This document shows positions 1 through 7,647 of a DNA stretch of 11,365 bases, piece by piece. The position numbers and the translations under genes were made by a program. The notes beneath the pieces were generated by a model. The model had not been told where the DNA came from. It did no database searches and worked only from the letters and a program-made list of their open reading frames with translations. This DNA comes from Verrucomicrobiales bacterium (GTDB lineage: Bacteria > Verrucomicrobiota > Verrucomicrobiia > Limisphaerales > Palsa-1400): the NCBI GenBank assembly GCA_028293405.1, contig JAQGOW010000060.1, positions 1 to 11,365 on the forward strand, given 5' to 3'. The number at the start of each line of letters is the position of its first letter. Position 1 is the first letter of the stretch.

Positions 1-1
1 T

Positions 2-178
2 TTTTATGGCACGACGCGCCAAACCGTTTTCCAAATGACTCCGAGTGGAACGATTGCGACCGTCGTAAACATTACCGGGCTGAGTTCTGCCGGGCTACTC
101 AAGGCGAGTGACGGCAACTTTTATGGCACAACTGCGTTCGGCGGTATTCAAAGCACAGGTTCAGTTTTTCGTATCGTG
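2..178 (+). repeat. GloVer-type tandem repeat, one partial and one terminal copy
   Basis: The codons for FYGTT recur at 2-16 and 119-133, a period of 117 bp or 39 residues. Bases 2-12 and 119-129 are identical, and the copies then diverge. Each copy continues into a VF-x-(I/M)-(T/V)-P motif (TVFQMTP, then SVFRIVP), as in GloVer repeats, whose units predict beta structure. The array presumably continues upstream, and the last copy runs directly into the Ig-like domain. Confidence 0.65.
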
Positions 179-1648
179 CCACGACCGCAATTCTCCGCTC
201 AACCCGCCAACCAAACCGTCTTCAGTAACGCGACGGTGGTGGTGAATGCGACCGTAACTGGCATCGAGCCGCTCAATTACCAATGGCGCAAGAACGGTGT
301 CGCTGTTCCCGGCGCGACGACCTCATCACTCACGATCGTGCATGCACAGCAGGCCGATTCCGGCACCTATACACTCGCGGTCACGAACGGGTTCGCCGCA
401 TCCAACAGCGCTCCAGCGGTCCTGTCCGTGCTTCCACCGACGGTCGCGCACTTTCAGAAAGGCGCGCGAAATTCAGATGGCAGCGTCGGCATGGCGTGGT
501 CCGCTGACGTTGGCACAAGTTACGATCTACAATTCAAGAGCAGCTTGACCAACGCGCAATGGTCAACAGTCAACTCAACTGCGGCGACATCGAACACGTT
601 GGCGTTAAGCATAGCACCCGGCGCAAACGGACAAGGATTCTACCGCGTGTCCTCATATTATAATGTCAGCGATCCGATCGGATTCGTGCAGACGACTCTG
701 CTGGGTAACTCAGATTCGTACGTGTCGGTTCCGTTCCTGCGACCCGCCGCCGGAAACGCACTCGTGGGCTCCATGGCGAGCAACGTCATTACAGCAACCC
801 AACAATATCCGGCGACGTGGACCGCCAATCAATTCGTCTACTCGGCAGGCACGCAGTCCAACAATTTTTACCTGCGCTTCACCGCCGGCGTGCTCGAAGG
901 ACGCACCTACGCGATCACGGCGAACGGAGCCAGTTCAGTAACGCTCAACACCACTTCACTCACGGGAGCCGTCGCAGGCGATCCGTTTGTCATCGAGCCG
1001 TATTGGACGCTCAACTCGGTTTTCCCGAATGGCGCTGGAGTGAACATTTCACCAACCGTCGGCAACCGGAACACCGAAGTTCTCATCCCTGATTTCACGA
1101 CTGCAGGAATCAACCTCAGCGCAGCCAAAATATTTTTCTTCAACGCCGGTGTCTGGAAACAAACCGGCCAGGGTGCCGTTGATCATGGTGATGACACCCT
1201 GCAACTCAATTCGGCGTTCATTGTGAGACACAATGTTTCCACAAATACGACATTCCTGTGCATCGGAGCCGTTCCGCTGCAACGTTGGAGCACAGCATTG
1301 CGCACTCCGGACGGTAGTGCCGGTGACAAACAGGACAGCTATTTTGGGATCACACGCCCGATTCCTGTTTCGCTCGATGACTCTGGTTTAATTTCCAGTG
1401 GTGCTTTCGCCGCAAGTCCCCTGCCCGGCTCCCGCACCGACGAACTCTTCACATTCGATAACCTTGCAGCTGCGAAAAACAAATCCTCAGCGGCTGTTTA
1501 TTTTTACTGGAACAGCGCTTGGCGTCGTGTCGGTGCCGGCAGCGCCGTTTTTGGCGCGACACAAGTATTTATGCCCGGGACAGGTATAATCATTCGGAAA
1601 GGAACGAACATTGCTTCCCCCACTTGGACAAACGCACCGACGTACTGA
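2..1648 (+). CDS. Secreted or surface mosaic protein: GloVer-type repeat, Ig-like domain, TIGR02597-like C-terminus (5' partial)
   Basis: The frame is open from the left edge, so the true start and any signal peptide lie outside the window; 548 residues are visible. Numbering from the Met at 35, these regions appear in order. (1) A GloVer-type tandem repeat, with FYGTT just inside the window and again at 119-133. (2) An Ig-like domain at about residues 51-134, with YQWRKNG (82-88) and DSGTYTLAVTN (108-118). (3) A module at about 137-206 with Y-D-L-Q, a Trp and a final GFYRV, typical of verrucomicrobial exported proteins. (4) Residues 211-537, opening with DPIGFVQTTLLGNSDSYVSV, which resemble the TIGR02597 family. 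No catalytic residues are recognisable; an adhesive or structural surface role is inferred. There is no PEP-CTERM or other sorting signal at the C-terminus. The domain calls are from memory of the families, and the function is unknown. Confidence 0.8.
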   Translation, partial: FYGTTRQTVFQMTPSGTIATVVNITGLSSAGLLKASDGNFYGTTAFGGIQSTGSVFRIVPRPQFSAQPANQTVFSNATVVVNATVTGIEPLNYQWRKNGVAVPGATTSSLTIVHAQQADSGTYTLAVTNGFAASNSAPAVLSVLPPTVAHFQKGARNSDGSVGMAWSADVGTSYDLQFKSSLTNAQWSTVNSTAATSNTLALSIAPGANGQGFYRVSSYYNVSDPIGFVQTTLLGNSDSYVSVPFLRPAAGNALVGSMASNVITATQQYPATWTANQFVYSAGTQSNNFYLRFTAGVLEGRTYAITANGASSVTLNTTSLTGAVAGDPFVIEPYWTLNSVFPNGAGVNISPTVGNRNTEVLIPDFTTAGINLSAAKIFFFNAGVWKQTGQGAVDHGDDTLQLNSAFIVRHNVSTNTTFLCIGAVPLQRWSTALRTPDGSAGDKQDSYFGITRPIPVSLDDSGLISSGAFAASPLPGSRTDELFTFDNLAAAKNKSSAAVYFYWNSAWRRVGAGSAVFGATQVFMPGTGIIIRKGTNIASPTWTNAPTY

Positions 1649-1763
1649 CGCCGTGAATATCCTTATGATCCACGCATTGAAGCGACGCGTACTGCTGGCT
1701 GTCAATTTATCAGCGGAATCACTGATTGCCCCAATGTCAAAACCTGATACTATCAACCCCGTC

Positions 1764-3965
1764 ATGAACTCACCCCGCGCCATCCGTGGAGGGGCTTTGC
1801 TGCAAAGCATCCTGCTTTTGGTTTTCCTTGCTATTGTCCCCAACGCACTGCGGGCACAGTCGCCAGTAACCATTTACAATTTCAGCAAAGTCGGCTCAGT
1901 CAAAAACCTTCGATTTCAGCCTTACCCGAGCGCCGCCGCCTATACTTTTCTCGGCAGCACAAACGTCACCCTTCTCACCGCAGATCCGAGCTTCGTCTTG
2001 TCACCATATTTCCTCAGCACTGTCACGATTACGAACTCGCCGACGAATATCGTGACCCTGACAAACTACGGTTACGAATGGCGCACGACCAATAATCTGC
2101 CCCTCAGCTTCTATCAGGTGCAGGTCACTCCCATGGACAGCAACGTGGTACTCGCGGCGCATGTCTTGAATCGTTTGGCCTACGGCCCAACTCCAAACGA
2201 ACTTGATCGTGTTACTGCAATGGGTGCCGACGCTTACATCAACGAACAACTCAATCCCGAGAACATCACCGAAACCGCGGATTCATTACCCAGCATTGTT
2301 GCCTTGCAGAACAAGCTCGCCGGCCCCACCAAAATCATCGACCTCGCCCGCAACATCCAATCGGACACCAACGGCGTCGTTACCAACGTGATTTGCACCA
2401 GCACCAACGCCAGCATGTCCGACTTACGCGCCTGGCATACTTTACGTGCGGTGTATGCGAAACGGCAGCTTGTCGAAATCCTGCTGCAGTTCCTCGAAAA
2501 CCATTTCGTGACGCAATACTCAAAGTCCTCGACTTACTTCAATGGCAAGTACAATGGCGACGACAATATCATGGAAGACCGCGTTTCGACGCAGCTCGAA
2601 TATCTGGAGAACCTCCGTTGGCGTCAGGCGTTGCTCGACCCGAGTTGCACATTTTCAAACCTGCTGACGATCAGTTCCGAAAGTCTCGCGATGATTATTT
2701 ATCTGGATACGGTGACGAGCTCCGGCAACGGCAGCAATGTCGCCAACGAAAACTACGCGCGGGAAATTCAAGAGTTATTCACGATGGGCGTAGACAATGG
2801 CTACGACCAAAGCGATATCACGACCATGTCGCGCGCGTGGTCGGGGTGGACTTCGGAAATCATCGACCCTGCGCAAGTTGGCAACCGTTTTGCCACCCAA
2901 ACGACGAACGATTACCCGTTTGTGACCAACAACTTTTCTGCCGTTTCCAACCTCGCTGGTGTTTGGAATTTCGTCTTCAAATCCACAACACACAACACCG
3001 CCACAAAGTACATTTACTACACGACCAACAACAACGTGCCAATTTCCAAAACGGTCCCTGCGCGATTCGGTTCCCCGTGGGCTGGTCGTTCCTACGGTTT
3101 GGCAATACCAGCACGAAGCGGCACCAACGGGTTGCAGGACGGTTATGACATCATCGCTCAGCTTTCGAACCTGCCGTTCACCGAAGAGTATATTTCCGTC
3201 AAACTTTGCAACCTCTTCGTCCACGACGGATTCAGTTTGGGTTACGATTTCACCGACCCTAACCTGTCCCCCGACGGTCAATTGGTTCACAGCTGTATGC
3301 TCGCGTGGGAAAACAGCAGTCCCAAAGGAAACATCCGTTCCATCTTAAGCACCATTTTCAATTCCGACCTGTTCCGCAACCAGGCGTCCGTCATGGCCAA
3401 AGTAAAGACGCCGCTGGAAATTGTGGTGAGCACAGTCCGAGCAATATCGATTACTAATGCTGCCACCGCGTCCACCGATGGCTATTCGTTCACCCTGCCA
3501 ATGGATCGAATGGGCTCCATGGATTTGTTCGATCGAAACGATCCCAACGGTTATCCCGAAGACGCTCAAGGCTGGATCAGCGGGGGAACTTTGGCTGAGC
3601 GCGTGAGGTTTATCCAATCCTTCTGCATCGCCTCGGGCACCAGTGGGCACAGCGGTGCGCAAAGCGGCACCGGCAACGATGCAGGCAACTGCATTTGTAA
3701 TCCGGTGCTTCTGATCAGTTCCAAAATGCCTTCCTCCGGTTGGTACAACGAATCGTCCGTAGCCGACTACCTGTTAAAAATCCTTTTTCCGACCGAAGGT
3801 GCGGGCAATCTCACGCTCTATAAATCAGCCGTCGTAAACTATCTTTCCACCGACGATAATGGCGCTGCCTCGGCCTTGAACACCATCAGCGCCGCCAATT
3901 ATGACACACGCATCCGCGGTGCCGTTGGTCTGTTGATGAGCTTCGCACGTTTTCAGGAACAATAA
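1764..3965 (+). CDS. DUF1800 family exported protein
   Basis: 733 residues from the chosen ATG. That start directly precedes a Sec-type signal peptide: charged MNSPRAIRGG, hydrophobic LLQSILLLVFLAIV, likely cleavage after ALRA at residue 31. Frame-consistent starts at 1611 (TTG), 1665 and 1734 would bury the signal and are less likely. Residues 33-125 form a module ending FYQVQVTP. DUF1800 follows from about residue 128, with AAHVLNRLAYGPTPNELDRV (131-150), NYAREIQELFTMGVDNGYDQ (330-349), AWSGWT (358-363), VKLCNLFV (479-486) and a final LLMSFARFQ. The biochemical activity of DUF1800 is not established to my knowledge. A Gly/Ser-rich stretch with an NCICNP motif (about 624-646) looks like an insertion, and the protein seems longer than many relatives. 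The DUF1501 gene starts 3 bp downstream, a pairing common in bacteria, which suggests joint function. Confidence 0.9.
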   Translation: MNSPRAIRGGALLQSILLLVFLAIVPNALRAQSPVTIYNFSKVGSVKNLRFQPYPSAAAYTFLGSTNVTLLTADPSFVLSPYFLSTVTITNSPTNIVTLTNYGYEWRTTNNLPLSFYQVQVTPMDSNVVLAAHVLNRLAYGPTPNELDRVTAMGADAYINEQLNPENITETADSLPSIVALQNKLAGPTKIIDLARNIQSDTNGVVTNVICTSTNASMSDLRAWHTLRAVYAKRQLVEILLQFLENHFVTQYSKSSTYFNGKYNGDDNIMEDRVSTQLEYLENLRWRQALLDPSCTFSNLLTISSESLAMIIYLDTVTSSGNGSNVANENYAREIQELFTMGVDNGYDQSDITTMSRAWSGWTSEIIDPAQVGNRFATQTTNDYPFVTNNFSAVSNLAGVWNFVFKSTTHNTATKYIYYTTNNNVPISKTVPARFGSPWAGRSYGLAIPARSGTNGLQDGYDIIAQLSNLPFTEEYISVKLCNLFVHDGFSLGYDFTDPNLSPDGQLVHSCMLAWENSSPKGNIRSILSTIFNSDLFRNQASVMAKVKTPLEIVVSTVRAISITNAATASTDGYSFTLPMDRMGSMDLFDRNDPNGYPEDAQGWISGGTLAERVRFIQSFCIASGTSGHSGAQSGTGNDAGNCICNPVLLISSKMPSSGWYNESSVADYLLKILFPTEGAGNLTLYKSAVVNYLSTDDNGAASALNTISAANYDTRIRGAVGLLMSFARFQEQ
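3954..3959 (+). promoter_or_regulatory. Candidate Shine-Dalgarno of the DUF1501 gene
   Basis: CAGGAA lies in the last codons of the DUF1800 gene. AGGA (3955-3958) is 10 bases before the ATG at 3969, slightly long spacing. Of the starts in this window with no competing choice, it is the only one with a recognisable Shine-Dalgarno sequence. Confidence 0.35.
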
Positions 3966-3968
3966 TCC

Positions 3969-5612
3969 ATGCAAACATTCAACGTAATCACCCGTCGCGG
4001 TTTCCTGGATCGCAGTGTCAAAATCGGTCTTGGCGTCGCGCTCTCAACCTTGACCGACATCCCGCTCGTCCTTAAACGCGCGCTCGCCGATGGCAGCATC
4101 GGCGGCAACGGCAAGAAAGTAATCTTCCTCTGGATGCGCGGCGCGAACGACGGTTTGAATTCGCTCATCCCCGTCAACGACAGCGGATATGCTGCCTCGC
4201 GCTCGAGTATTTTGATTCCGACCAACGGCACCGCTTACAACAACACCACTGGCGGTTGTGAATTCACACCTGCGAACGGCGGCGACACGTTTCCAGCTGA
4301 TGGCACCGGCAAACAATACGCCTTGGCGTTGCAAAACGGCTTTGCTGGATTGCACCCCTCCCTGAAATTTCTCGCACCAGTTTACAACGCTGGTGAACTG
4401 GCGTTGATCCATCGCGTCGCATATGCCAACCAGTCACGCTCGCATTTCGATTCGCAAAATTATTGGGAAAACGGCACGCCGAATAACAAGCTCGTTACCG
4501 ACGGCATTTTTTATCGCACAATGTTGCAGTCGATCCTGAACGGCACTGCCAAAAACCCAGGCCTGACCGGCGTTTCCATCCAGTCCGCCCTCCCCATGAT
4601 TCTGCGTGGGAGTGCCACGCCGATGACCAATTTAACCGACCCCACCCGCTACAATTTGCTCGGTATTCCGAACACCACCGCAGGCAATTCCAAAGCGGAT
4701 AAGTTCATGAACGCGTCAACGGATTATCCGTTCCCGCCAAAAATGGATCGCGACTTTTTGCAGCAACAATACGAAAACCTAGCGACCACGTTGCAGGTTT
4801 TTGCGGGCATTGATTTCTCGGAAACCGGCAACACCTTTACAGATGACCCAGCCGCTCCAATCGATGGCGGCGCCAGCCCCTATTATCTGTTCCCGACAAC
4901 AAACGCCAAGAACGGCGGCGGCGTCACGAACCGTTACGTAGTCGACACAGGCGCTTACACCTTGTTTAAGAACATTAAAGCCGCCGCAATGATTCTCAAC
5001 AAGACCGATGCGATCGTCGCCGGAACTGAGTTTAGCGGTTTCGACACACACAATTCCCAAGGCAATTACGTCGGTAGCCACGCCAATCTTCAACGGCGTA
5101 TCGGTTGGGCCATGTTCGCCCTCAAACAATATTTCACGCGTTACTCAGACAAAGTATCCTGGAACGATGTCATCGTCGTGACTCTTTCCGAGTTCGGCCG
5201 CACCAGTAAAGAAAACGGATCAAAAGGCACCGACCACGCCGAAGCCGGCGTCATGTTCGTCGCCGGAGGCGGCGTCAAAGGATACGGCAAAACTCCACCG
5301 GGGGGCGGCAGCGCTCGCACCAGCGGCGTGTTTGCGTGCGGGCCCAATCCGGAAGTTTACAACGGCACAACCATCAACTGGAACACCGGCACGAGCGGTT
5401 CCATGTTCACCGGCACCACCAAAAATTACCTGCAACGGGCGGTCGACTACCGGTCTGTGCTCGGCGAAATTATTCGCGACCACCTCGGTGCAAGCCAGAC
5501 CCAGTTGAATTCGATCATTCCCGGCTACGCGAATACGAAAGAAAAGCTAGCGAGCGGCGGTGTCTCTGGAATTGATAACACGACAATTGCCGGCGAATTG
5601 AATATAATCTAG
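3969..5612 (+). CDS. DUF1501 family protein with twin-arginine signal
   Basis: 547 residues. The N-terminus has a Tat signal: TRRGFLDRS (8-16), a moderately hydrophobic segment to about residue 35, and an ALA cleavage site ending at residue 40. DUF1501 hallmarks follow: FLWMRGANDGLNSLIP (53-68), RSHFDSQNYWE (157-167), GFDTHNSQ (357-364), VVTLSEFGRT (403-412), GTDHAEAG (420-427) and VDYRSVLGE (492-500). DUF1501 is placed, as I recall, in the alkaline phosphatase/sulfatase fold clan. The conserved Asp and His of GFDTH and GTDH are therefore plausible metal ligands, though no substrate is known. Tat export implies folding, and possibly metal loading, before export. The gene starts 3 bp after the DUF1800 stop and ends 1 bp before the next start, so the three genes probably form one operon. 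At 547 residues it seems somewhat longer than typical members. Confidence 0.93.
   Translation: MQTFNVITRRGFLDRSVKIGLGVALSTLTDIPLVLKRALADGSIGGNGKKVIFLWMRGANDGLNSLIPVNDSGYAASRSSILIPTNGTAYNNTTGGCEFTPANGGDTFPADGTGKQYALALQNGFAGLHPSLKFLAPVYNAGELALIHRVAYANQSRSHFDSQNYWENGTPNNKLVTDGIFYRTMLQSILNGTAKNPGLTGVSIQSALPMILRGSATPMTNLTDPTRYNLLGIPNTTAGNSKADKFMNASTDYPFPPKMDRDFLQQQYENLATTLQVFAGIDFSETGNTFTDDPAAPIDGGASPYYLFPTTNAKNGGGVTNRYVVDTGAYTLFKNIKAAAMILNKTDAIVAGTEFSGFDTHNSQGNYVGSHANLQRRIGWAMFALKQYFTRYSDKVSWNDVIVVTLSEFGRTSKENGSKGTDHAEAGVMFVAGGGVKGYGKTPPGGGSARTSGVFACGPNPEVYNGTTINWNTGTSGSMFTGTTKNYLQRAVDYRSVLGEIIRDHLGASQTQLNSIIPGYANTKEKLASGGVSGIDNTTIAGELNII
5580..5608 (+). promoter_or_regulatory. Candidate internal promoter before the DNRLRE gene
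   Basis: TATAAT at 5603-5608 matches the -10 consensus exactly. ACGACA at 5580-5585 matches the -35 consensus at four of six positions with a 17-bp spacer. The predicted transcript would begin at about the GTG at 5614, giving a leaderless message. The sequence lies inside the AT-rich 3' end of the DUF1501 gene, so it may be chance, and the 1-bp gene spacing argues for co-transcription from upstream. Confidence 0.22.
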
Positions 5613-5613
5613 C

Positions 5614-6507
5614 GTGCGCTTTGGTTTAGTTCTGTTTTTTTTCGCGACGATCGCCGCGACTGCCGCGAGTTTGGACCAACCCATTGCGCCTGCAGCCGAT
5701 ACCTGCTTGATCGAAATCGCCCCCAACAACAACATGGGCGGCCAGACCTACGTCAACGCAGGCAGCAACATGCAAGCCGTGCGTAACCGCGGTCTGCTCC
5801 GGTTTGACTTAAGCCAAATCCCCCCCGGTTCGGTGATTACATCCGCGACACTGACCGTGTCCGTTATCGGCGTGCCAACTGATGGCCCTGCTGGCTCAAT
5901 TTTCGATCTACACCGCATGCTGAAGCCATGGGGCGAAGGATCCGAACTCGCGCTTGTGGGCGCCGGTCGCGGTTCTCCAGCAACAACCAACGAAGCCACT
6001 TGGAACGACCGCTTCGCTTACGCAAACGCCCCTTGGGTAAATCCCGGCGGGGAAGCCGACGCAGACTACATCGCAGACAGCACCGCCGAAAAATTTATTT
6101 CCGACGCTAGCTTCTATGACTTTCGCTTCGGCACGCTTGCGCAAGATGTCCAATTTTGGCTAAACAATCCGCAGTCGAACTTTGGCTGGATGTTGACGGC
6201 ACGTGACGAAAGCCAGATTTCCACCGCGCGCCGTTTCGGTTCGCGCGAAGACCCAAACAACACACCTCTGCTCGACATTAATTTCATTCCCGCAACACAC
6301 ATCGATCAACCGCACGTATCCGGAAATCAACTCACGTTCAGCTTCGTTGCTTTTGCGGAACAAAACTACGTCGTCGAATACTCCACCGCGCTCTCAACCA
6401 ATTGGAACGTGCTCACGAACATAACCGCGCAACCCGCTCAGACAAACATCACCGTCTCCGAAACGCTTTCGAACTTCCAACGTTTCTACCGCGTCAACGC
6501 TCAGTGA
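5614..6507 (+). CDS. DNRLRE-domain exported protein with C-terminal FYRV module
   Basis: 297 residues from a GTG one base after the DUF1501 stop. No upstream start exists that would keep the signal peptide N-terminal. The signal peptide is short (RFGLVLFFFATIAATAAS, cleavage near residue 19). Residues 24-224 match the DNRLRE domain pattern of bacterial surface proteins: RGLLRFDLSQIPPGSVITSA (59-78), EATWNDRF (127-134), FWLNNPQSNFGWMLTARDE (181-199) and a closing PLLDINF (218-224). Residues 237-295 form the FYRV module (NYVVEYSTAL, then W, then RFYRV). DNRLRE domains are non-catalytic beta-sandwiches found in cell-surface and carbohydrate-associated proteins. Here the protein may be the structural or ligand-binding partner of the DUF1800/DUF1501 pair; that is inference from gene packing. 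The stop TGA abuts the stop of convergent anmK. Confidence 0.85.
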   Translation: MRFGLVLFFFATIAATAASLDQPIAPAADTCLIEIAPNNNMGGQTYVNAGSNMQAVRNRGLLRFDLSQIPPGSVITSATLTVSVIGVPTDGPAGSIFDLHRMLKPWGEGSELALVGAGRGSPATTNEATWNDRFAYANAPWVNPGGEADADYIADSTAEKFISDASFYDFRFGTLAQDVQFWLNNPQSNFGWMLTARDESQISTARRFGSREDPNNTPLLDINFIPATHIDQPHVSGNQLTFSFVAFAEQNYVVEYSTALSTNWNVLTNITAQPAQTNITVSETLSNFQRFYRVNAQ

Positions 6508-7611
6508 TCATTCGCTGACCTGCCCGCATAAAACCGCGCGGCGCGCTCCAGTCGTCTGCGGCAGATTTCCCGGGCGCCGATTCATTCGCAACCACGCCAG
6601 CAGCGCAAACGCCGCCGGTTCAATCGCCTGCACCGGCCAACCAACCGCTTCGCTCGTGATGACTTCAGTCGTCGGCGGAAAATGCTCGCTGATTGCTTTT
6701 ACCAACTGCGGATTTGCCGCTCCACCGCCGGTGAGGATCAGTCGATTGGGAACCGACGGCAAATGTCGCTCGTAATTCAGCGCGAGCGAGCGCGCAGTGA
6801 AATCGGTCAACGTCGCGAGCACATCAAACTTGCTCAACCGCTTCATGTCGCGCATCGCTGTTTTGAAGAACGGTTCACCGAATAACTCGCGTCCCGTACT
6901 CTTCGGCGGTTTGCGATGAAAATATTCGTGCCGCAGCCAGCGTTGCACGAGAAGCTTGCTCACCTGCCCTTGCGCCGCCCAAGCACCATCCTTGTCCATG
7001 CTCGTCGCGCCGCGAGTGAAATGACGCATCGCCAAATCGATCAGCACATTCGCCGGTCCCGTATCGAAGGCTATCATCTTCGCCTGGCTTCCGCCTTTGC
7101 GCCAATCGATCGACGTCACGTTACTGATGCCGCCAAGATTATTCACACAAACGTGCTGCCCGCGTTTTGCAAAAACAAATTGATGAAAAATCGTTGCCAA
7201 GGGCGCTCCCTGCCCACCTGCCGCGATATCCGCCGACCGAAAATTACTGACGACCGGCGCGCCCAACGCCTCAACCAAATAAGCCGGTTCACCCAATTGA
7301 ATCGTCGCCGGCGCTTTCTTATCCGGATTGTGGAAAACCGTTTGTCCATGTAGCCCAACAAAGTCGGCTCCCTTTCCGCGCTTTGCCTGTGCAGCGTAAA
7401 AACGGCCGAGGTCATGATGCATTTGCCCGACCTCGTATGAACTGGCCTCGTTGGCAGCAGCGCGATGCAAATTCTTCCGAAGCTCATCAGGAAAATCCGC
7501 CGACCAAAGTTTTTCAAGCTTCACGGCCTTGTTGCTGATTCGGCACAGTGCGTAATCCACCGAGTCAATGCTCGTGCCGGACATAATCCCAAGAACAAGA
7601 GAAGCTTTCAT
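6508..7611 (-). CDS. anmK: Anhydro-N-acetylmuramic acid kinase
   Basis: 367 residues, close to the E. coli protein (369). AnmK opens and phosphorylates 1,6-anhydro-MurNAc released during peptidoglycan turnover, giving MurNAc-6-phosphate in the cytoplasm for recycling. Visible motifs are the N-terminal GIMSGTSIDSVDYAL (8-22), GLHGQTVFHNP (86-96), RSADIAAGGQGAPL (125-138), NNLGGISNV (157-165), AFDTGPAN (181-188, where Asp183 matches the family's catalytic base), KSTGRELF, LTGGGAANPQL and GNLP near the end. The usual DG of the first motif is DS here. The start is the ATG directly before the conserved N-terminus; an in-frame GTG at 7665 would add 18 residues of no recognisable conservation. The gene is divergent from aroA and convergent with the DNRLRE gene. 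Its presence implies a peptidoglycan-containing cell. Confidence 0.95.
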   Translation of the reverse strand: MKASLVLGIMSGTSIDSVDYALCRISNKAVKLEKLWSADFPDELRKNLHRAAANEASSYEVGQMHHDLGRFYAAQAKRGKGADFVGLHGQTVFHNPDKKAPATIQLGEPAYLVEALGAPVVSNFRSADIAAGGQGAPLATIFHQFVFAKRGQHVCVNNLGGISNVTSIDWRKGGSQAKMIAFDTGPANVLIDLAMRHFTRGATSMDKDGAWAAQGQVSKLLVQRWLRHEYFHRKPPKSTGRELFGEPFFKTAMRDMKRLSKFDVLATLTDFTARSLALNYERHLPSVPNRLILTGGGAANPQLVKAISEHFPPTTEVITSEAVGWPVQAIEPAAFALLAWLRMNRRPGNLPQTTGARRAVLCGQVSE

Positions 7612-7619
7612 CGCAACCA

Positions 7620-7647
7620 ACGATAGTGAATCGGCACGTTTTGTAAA
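7620..7647 (-). promoter_or_regulatory. Candidate anmK promoter
   Basis: Read on the minus strand, TTTACA (7647-7642, five of six to the -35 consensus) and TATCGT (7625-7620, four of six to the -10 consensus) are separated by 16 bp. Transcription would begin at about 7613, two bases before the anmK ATG. The -35 element lies inside arm 1 of the inverted repeat at 7638-7695. Confidence 0.28.

Noticed and set aside
1585..1590. Perfect TATAAT inside the 3' end of the first gene as a DUF1800 promoter
   Set aside because: No acceptable -35 element lies at 15-19 bp, and the hexamer is explained by coding for Gly-Ile-Ile-Ile.
1709..1726. Small hairpin ATCAG/CTGAT in the 115-bp spacer as a terminator
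   Set aside because: The 5-bp AT-containing stem has no U-tract, so it is not credible as an intrinsic terminator.
1611..1763. A TTG at 1611 with AAAGGA 7-12 bases upstream as the start of the DUF1800 gene
   Set aside because: It would overlap the previous gene by 38 bp and put 51 unconserved residues ahead of a clear Sec signal peptide; the ATG at 1764 fits the signal much better. It remains the main alternative.
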